The notes beneath the pieces were generated by a model. The model saw only the letters and a program-made list of their open reading frames with translations, was not told the origin of the DNA and did no database searches. This document shows positions 60,501 to 64,000 of a DNA stretch of 64,000 bases, piece after piece (positions within the stretch are counted from its first letter, which is position 1; the number at the start of each line of letters is the position of its first letter). This stretch comes from Dyadobacter chenwenxiniae (lineage in GTDB: Bacteria; Bacteroidota; Bacteroidia; Cytophagales; Spirosomataceae): NCBI RefSeq assembly GCF_022869785.1, contig NZ_CP094997.1, positions 2,108,001 through 2,172,000 of the forward strand. Direction: 5' to 3'. The position numbers and the translations under genes were made by a program.

Positions 60501-61691
60501 ATGTCATATTTCACAACACCGTCCCGCGTCATTATCACTTGTCACAAACGCCTTGCGCCCTATCTGGAACAAGAGGTAAAAGATCTGGGATTCGGCATCG
60601 AGGAAGCTTTTGTCACCGGATTACGGATCAAAGCGTCTATTAATGAGTGTATTAAATTAAACCTGAATCTTTACTGCGCAAGTCAGGTCCTGTACAGCCT
60701 CGGCTCCTTTACTGCCAATCACCCGGACGATGTGTACCGGTTTTTGATCCAGATGCCATGGGAAGATATCATTGCCGGAGAAGGCTATTTTTCGGTTACC
60801 AGCAATGTTCAAAACCCGACGATCAATAACAGCATGTTTGCAAACCTGCGCGTGAAGGATGCGATCGTCGACCGGTTCCGGGACAAAAAAGGCACCCGGC
60901 CGACAACTGGTTCAGATTTGGTTGGCGCCGTGATCCATTTATTCTGGAAGAATGATTCTGCTGAAATTTTCATAGACACGTCGGGCGATTCGCTGGCGCG
61001 TCACGGTTACCGTAAAATCCCTGGTCGTGCGCCCATGCTTGAAGCGCTGGCCTCGGCAACCATTCTGGCAAGCCGCTGGGACCGGAACACTACATTCATC
61101 AATCCGATGTGCGGCTCGGGAACGTTGGCGATTGAAGCGGCATTGATTGCCACGAACAGCCGCCCCGGCTTGTTCCGGGATAATTTCGCGTTCATGCACG
61201 TACTCGGTTACGACAAGGAAATATATTATGCCGAACAGGATAAGCTCGAAGAACAGATCAGAGAAGTGCCAGGCCTAAGGATCATCGCTACGGATTACAG
61301 CAATGTGGCCATTGCCAATGCGCAGAAGAACGCGATCGCAGCCGGCGTGTCCGGGCTGATCGATTTTGAATGCTGTGACTTCGCCGAGACAGAAGTTCCG
61401 AATGAAAACAAAGGCGTATTTTTCATCAATCCCGAATATGGTGACCGGCTGGGCGAAATTGCAGAGCTGGAAGAAACTTATGCGCGGATCGGCAATTTTA
61501 TGAAACAAAGGTGTGGCGGATATTTCGGTTATGTGTTTACCGGAAACCTCGATCTTGCTAAGAAAATCGGGCTGAAAGCCAAGCGCAGAATCGAGTTCTA
61601 TACCAGCACAATCGACTGTCGCTTACTGGAATACGAGCTTTATGAAGGCACGCGGAGAGAATTTAATCCGCCCGCTGAACCATTGGCATAA
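60501..61691 (+). CDS. THUMP-domain RNA methyltransferase (RlmL/TrmN-like)
   Basis: The 396-residue product has an N-terminal THUMP domain (about 1-160) with ITCHKRLAPYLEQEVKDLGF, then a class I methyltransferase domain with TTFINPMCGSGTLAIEAALI, IIATDYSNVAIANAQKNAIA and FFINPEYGDRLGEI. The catalytic loop reads NPEY where the E. coli enzymes have NPPY. It probably makes N2-methylguanosine in 23S rRNA or a tRNA. Confidence 0.88.
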   Translation: MSYFTTPSRVIITCHKRLAPYLEQEVKDLGFGIEEAFVTGLRIKASINECIKLNLNLYCASQVLYSLGSFTANHPDDVYRFLIQMPWEDIIAGEGYFSVTSNVQNPTINNSMFANLRVKDAIVDRFRDKKGTRPTTGSDLVGAVIHLFWKNDSAEIFIDTSGDSLARHGYRKIPGRAPMLEALASATILASRWDRNTTFINPMCGSGTLAIEAALIATNSRPGLFRDNFAFMHVLGYDKEIYYAEQDKLEEQIREVPGLRIIATDYSNVAIANAQKNAIAAGVSGLIDFECCDFAETEVPNENKGVFFINPEYGDRLGEIAELEETYARIGNFMKQRCGGYFGYVFTGNLDLAKKIGLKAKRRIEFYTSTIDCRLLEYELYEGTRREFNPPAEPLA

Positions 61692-61729
61692 TTTTTAGAT
61701 ACAATCATCAGAACCAAATAATGATTGTC

Positions 61730-61906
61730 ATGAAACAGTCACAAAATTCGGGAACGATGCAACAGTCTCAGTCCCGCAACAAGCCTGAAAACAAAGACAA
61801 CTTGGATAGCAGGCATAAGGAAGAGGAAATGGTGAAAGGAGACCACATTACAAATAATCACAAAGAGCAACAAAGTGCTGGAAAGCAGCAAAAACAGCAG
61901 CAATAG
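61730..61906 (+). CDS. Small Gln/Lys/Asn-rich protein
   Basis: From the ATG at 61730 the frame encodes 58 residues that are almost wholly polar (MKQSQNSGTMQQSQS, then KPENKDN, EEEMVKGDHITNNHKEQQ and a final KQQKQQQ). It is predicted to be disordered, with no signal or membrane segment. It is followed by a proper terminator, which supports a real gene, and small hydrophilic proteins like this are frequent in Cytophagales. No function is recognisable. Confidence 0.5.
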   Translation: MKQSQNSGTMQQSQSRNKPENKDNLDSRHKEEEMVKGDHITNNHKEQQSAGKQQKQQQ

Positions 61907-61936
61907 TTATTGTTTGAACAGCAGTTTTTCAGTATC

Positions 61937-61966
61937 AAGGCCAGGAACAATTTCCTGGCCTTTTTT
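61937..61966 (+). terminator. Terminator after the small Gln-rich gene
   Basis: AAGGCCAGGA (61937-61946) pairs with TCCTGGCCTT (61953-61962) across a six-base loop and runs into six T. Confidence 0.88.
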
Positions 61967-61989
61967 GCACAGAAATATTTATAAAAATT

Positions 61990-62712
61990 ATGATCGTTAA
62001 TTATCAGGAAGACGGCTGGCAGATCATTTCCCAACGCGCACACGGGCTGCTTTCGGGACAAATATGCTTTTACTGGAAACACGACTTCCGGCCGGAACGC
62101 TGGCTGGAAACAATCATTGCAACCACGGAGCACGACGATGTGTTCAATGAATTTGTTAATGATGACAATTTGCTGAATGAAAACGGCGGTCCGGTCAATT
62201 TTAAAATGCGAAAGTTTGATGAAGATAAATGTGAAGAACTCCTCCAACTCGCCCTTTCCAAAAGCCGTTATATCGCGCTCCTCACTTCGCAGCACATTCA
62301 GTTTTTGTATGAGAAAGAAACAGACAAGCACATCGTCGCTTACTGTAAAAAGTTGAAAACCTGGGACGGGAAGTGGCGGAAAGAGGCCGGATTAGATGAA
62401 AAAGAAATAAGGACGGCTTACCAGATCCTTGAATGGTGCGACGCATTGTCATTATTGATATGCCAAAATCAGGTTCCTCCAGAAGGTCGGAAAATTGAAA
62501 TCAGCCGAGGACCAGACAATCAGCAATACGAACTCTGGTCGCCGGAAGAAAGTGTACTGCATGTGACGCCCTGGCCGTTTGATACGGACAGTTTTAAAAT
62601 TCATTTTGAGTCAAAAACGATGACACAACTGAAATTTGACAATGTTATTGCGTTTCGCGAGAAGCTGAAAGACGCCCCTGTGCAGTTCCACACCTATTTA
62701 ATTTCCAAATAA
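61990..62712 (+). CDS. DUF3891 family protein
   Basis: The 240-residue product begins MIVNYQEDGWQIISQRAHGL, with LSGQICFYWKHDF, ATTEHDDVFNEF carrying an HD-like His-Asp pair, YIALLTSQHIQFLYEK and a late WPFDTDSFKIHFESKTM, which is the DUF3891 pattern. Function is unknown; the HD pair and helical content recall metal-dependent phosphohydrolases, but that is a guess. It is soluble. In this window it stands near a trehalose gene, but on the other strand. Confidence 0.85.
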   Translation: MIVNYQEDGWQIISQRAHGLLSGQICFYWKHDFRPERWLETIIATTEHDDVFNEFVNDDNLLNENGGPVNFKMRKFDEDKCEELLQLALSKSRYIALLTSQHIQFLYEKETDKHIVAYCKKLKTWDGKWRKEAGLDEKEIRTAYQILEWCDALSLLICQNQVPPEGRKIEISRGPDNQQYELWSPEESVLHVTPWPFDTDSFKIHFESKTMTQLKFDNVIAFREKLKDAPVQFHTYLISK

Positions 62713-62807
62713 TGCCTGCACAACGTGGTTATTGTTCAATTTTCAGCACATACTTTCGTTCATAAGCTGATCTCCGTATTCATGTTGCGGAGGCAATGCA
62801 TACTCAT

Positions 62808-63380
62808 ATGAAAAAAGCACTTTTTTGTATCCTCCTGCTTGTGGGAACGGTGTCCTGCGAATGGATCGGGAATAGGCCAAGTTTCGGCGACGATTTCACT
62901 ACTTATACGATCAAGGCCGGACAACACGAAGTCGAGAAGAATATCAACACACCGTTTACGGCAAGTTCACTTCGGTTTCAAGTGGTCTTTGACAGCTCGT
63001 GCATTTACAAGACAAGTATTCCTGAAAACCAGTTTGATATCAACAAACTTTACGGATTCTCGGATTGCAGCTCCCAGCACCAGAGCAACAGTGCCAGGTT
63101 CGGCTGGAACTGGAATGAAGGTGCCATCCATATTTACGCATATACTTATGCCAATGGCGTACGCGAAGCAAAGGATCTTGGCACTGCACAATTGAATGAG
63201 ACGAACAGTTTCAAGATCGCATTAGAAGATAATTCTTATATTTTTTCTTATCACGGCGTCGACACCAGGATGCCTCGTCACTGTTCAGGCGGTGTGGGCA
63301 TCGCTTATAAACTCCTTCCCTATTTCGGTGGCGACGAGGTGGCGCCACACGAAATAAAGATCAAAATCAGGAATTTGTAA
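62808..63380 (+). CDS. Small hypothetical lipoprotein
   Basis: The 190-residue product has a lipoprotein signal MKKALFCILLLVGTVSCEW (lipobox TVSC) and then a soluble beta-rich domain with several Cys (SSCIYKT, GFSDCSSQ, RHCSGGVG) and YTIKAGQHEVEKNINTPF. I do not recognise the family. The ATG at 62808 is preferred to 62796 because it starts the signal normally. Its 3' end overlaps the convergent treZ gene by 14 bases, so the two mRNAs are antisense there. Confidence 0.75.
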   Translation: MKKALFCILLLVGTVSCEWIGNRPSFGDDFTTYTIKAGQHEVEKNINTPFTASSLRFQVVFDSSCIYKTSIPENQFDINKLYGFSDCSSQHQSNSARFGWNWNEGAIHIYAYTYANGVREAKDLGTAQLNETNSFKIALEDNSYIFSYHGVDTRMPRHCSGGVGIAYKLLPYFGGDEVAPHEIKIKIRNL

Positions 63381-64000
63381 ATACGGCAAAGCTCTCGGGC
63401 GCAAGCATAATCAGCCTGTCGGCAGGCGGGTCGGCCATTATCCCTATGCCATTCCATTGAGAATCCGAAGATGCGATCAGTTTTTTCCACCCGCTGCCCC
63501 GCTCAGGCAACCAGGTTTCACGGACTGATTTAGAGAAATTGAGGACCACAATAATTTCCTGCTCCCCGGACCAGCGACGAATCGTAATGGTCTCATTTAC
63601 CACATCCGGCTCAACTTCAATTGCTTGCCGGTCCATATTATGCAATGCAGGCTGGCTTTTCCTCAGCTGAATCAGTGTTTTGTAAAACTGAAACATCGTT
63701 TGGTGTGGCTCCTTCGGCAGCAAAGACCATTGCAACTTCGAACTATTGAATGTCTCCACACCCATCGGATCTGGCGCTTCGCCTTCTATGTGAAACGCGG
63801 CAAATTCGCGCTTCCTACCCTTCCTGACAGCTTCCGCCAGCTCAGGATCTGTATGACTCACGAAATACATAAATGGATTGCGCTCGCTATATTCCTCTCC
63901 CATAAACAACATAGGCAGATAAGGACTCACCAAAACGGCCCCAGCAAGCAACTTTTGCATTTCAAACGAAACCAGCTGGCTCGTCCGCTCACCCAGCATC
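63367..64000 (-). CDS. treZ: Malto-oligosyltrehalose trehalohydrolase, C-terminal part
   Basis: The last 211 or so residues of the protein are in the window; the frame continues past its right edge. They include SQLVSFEMQKLLAGAVLVSP, LPMLFMGEEYSERNPFMYFV, FNSSKLQWSLL and a C-terminal beta domain ending LIMLAPESFAVFTNS. This is the GH13-family TreZ C-terminus, which releases trehalose from maltooligosyl-trehalose. TreY would be expected upstream or nearby, outside the window. Confidence 0.85.
   Translation of the reverse strand, partial: MLGERTSQLVSFEMQKLLAGAVLVSPYLPMLFMGEEYSERNPFMYFVSHTDPELAEAVRKGRKREFAAFHIEGEAPDPMGVETFNSSKLQWSLLPKEPHQTMFQFYKTLIQLRKSQPALHNMDRQAIEVEPDVVNETITIRRWSGEQEIIVVLNFSKSVRETWLPERGSGWKKLIASSDSQWNGIGIMADPPADRLIMLAPESFAVFTNS

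Noticed and set aside
1..64000. tRNA, rRNA, prophage or plasmid features
   Set aside because: No cloverleaf, rRNA segment, integrase, phage structural gene or replication origin was seen by eye; the only mobile element found is the IS3 copy.

Overview
The window looks like chromosomal DNA of a Bacteroidota species, order Cytophagales, most like Dyadobacter or a close relative. The evidence is a gliding-motility gldC gene, a eukaryotic-type (GSII) and a type III glutamine synthetase close together, an Anbu-type proteasome homologue, DUF4197, DUF4159, DUF2461 and DUF3891 genes, relaxed lipoprotein signals, and promoters of the Bacteroidota type (TTTG, about 19 bp, TAnnTTTG) in front of many genes. 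Most of the window is ordinary core genome. No rRNA, tRNA or CRISPR array was seen.

Layout. 1-7.4 kb: the end of a small membrane protein gene, an mmcQ/yjbR-like gene, gldC, a DUF4197 gene, cinA, then a tightly packed run of E2 acyltransferase, 5'-nucleotidase, response regulator and histidine kinase. 7.4-9.7 kb: acyl-CoA desaturase and the rsmE-DUF4159 pair. 10-20.4 kb: a nitrogen-assimilation area with GSII, GSIII plus an acidic partner protein, and a porin-amt operon, interrupted by an LTA-synthase-like sulfatase and mtaB. 20.8-22.3 kb: a ferredoxin divergent from a LuxC-like acyl-CoA reductase. 22.3-30.6 kb: the most distinctive locus, with two divergent esterases followed by an ATP-grasp ligase, a GCS2 carboxylate-amine ligase, a class I glutamine amidotransferase, a circularly permuted ATP-grasp-like protein, a class III aminotransferase and an aldose epimerase. 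Together these resemble a pathway for a small peptide-like or amide-linked metabolite of unknown structure.

30.6-36.7 kb: hicAB with a clear promoter and operator, trxA, dnaE, a DUF2461 gene and a RelE/ParE-type toxin-antitoxin pair. 36.7-46.8 kb: trpS, PAP2 phosphatase, prs, rplY, a 2-hydroxyacid dehydrogenase, pdxA, yicC, 3-methyladenine glycosylase, an orphan TPR histidine kinase and a methyltransferase. 47-51.5 kb: an RND/MMPL exporter, an intact IS3-family element and the Anbu gene. The IS lies exactly in the loop of the terminator that separated the exporter from the Anbu gene. 51.6-64 kb: a DinB/MDMPI-like protein, an SGNH lipoprotein, a [2Fe-2S] ferredoxin with its NAD(P)H reductase, a lipid kinase, surE, a frameshifted MFS transporter next to a cytochrome-c lipoprotein, a THUMP methyltransferase, a DUF3891 gene, a small lipoprotein and the 3' part of treZ.

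Four intergenic stretches hold repeat families: 441-596 and 7229-7379 (same family), 11274-11484, and 16250-16421. Several run into gene ends or supply promoter sequence. Functional calls rest on recognised motifs and family memory; no database search was run.
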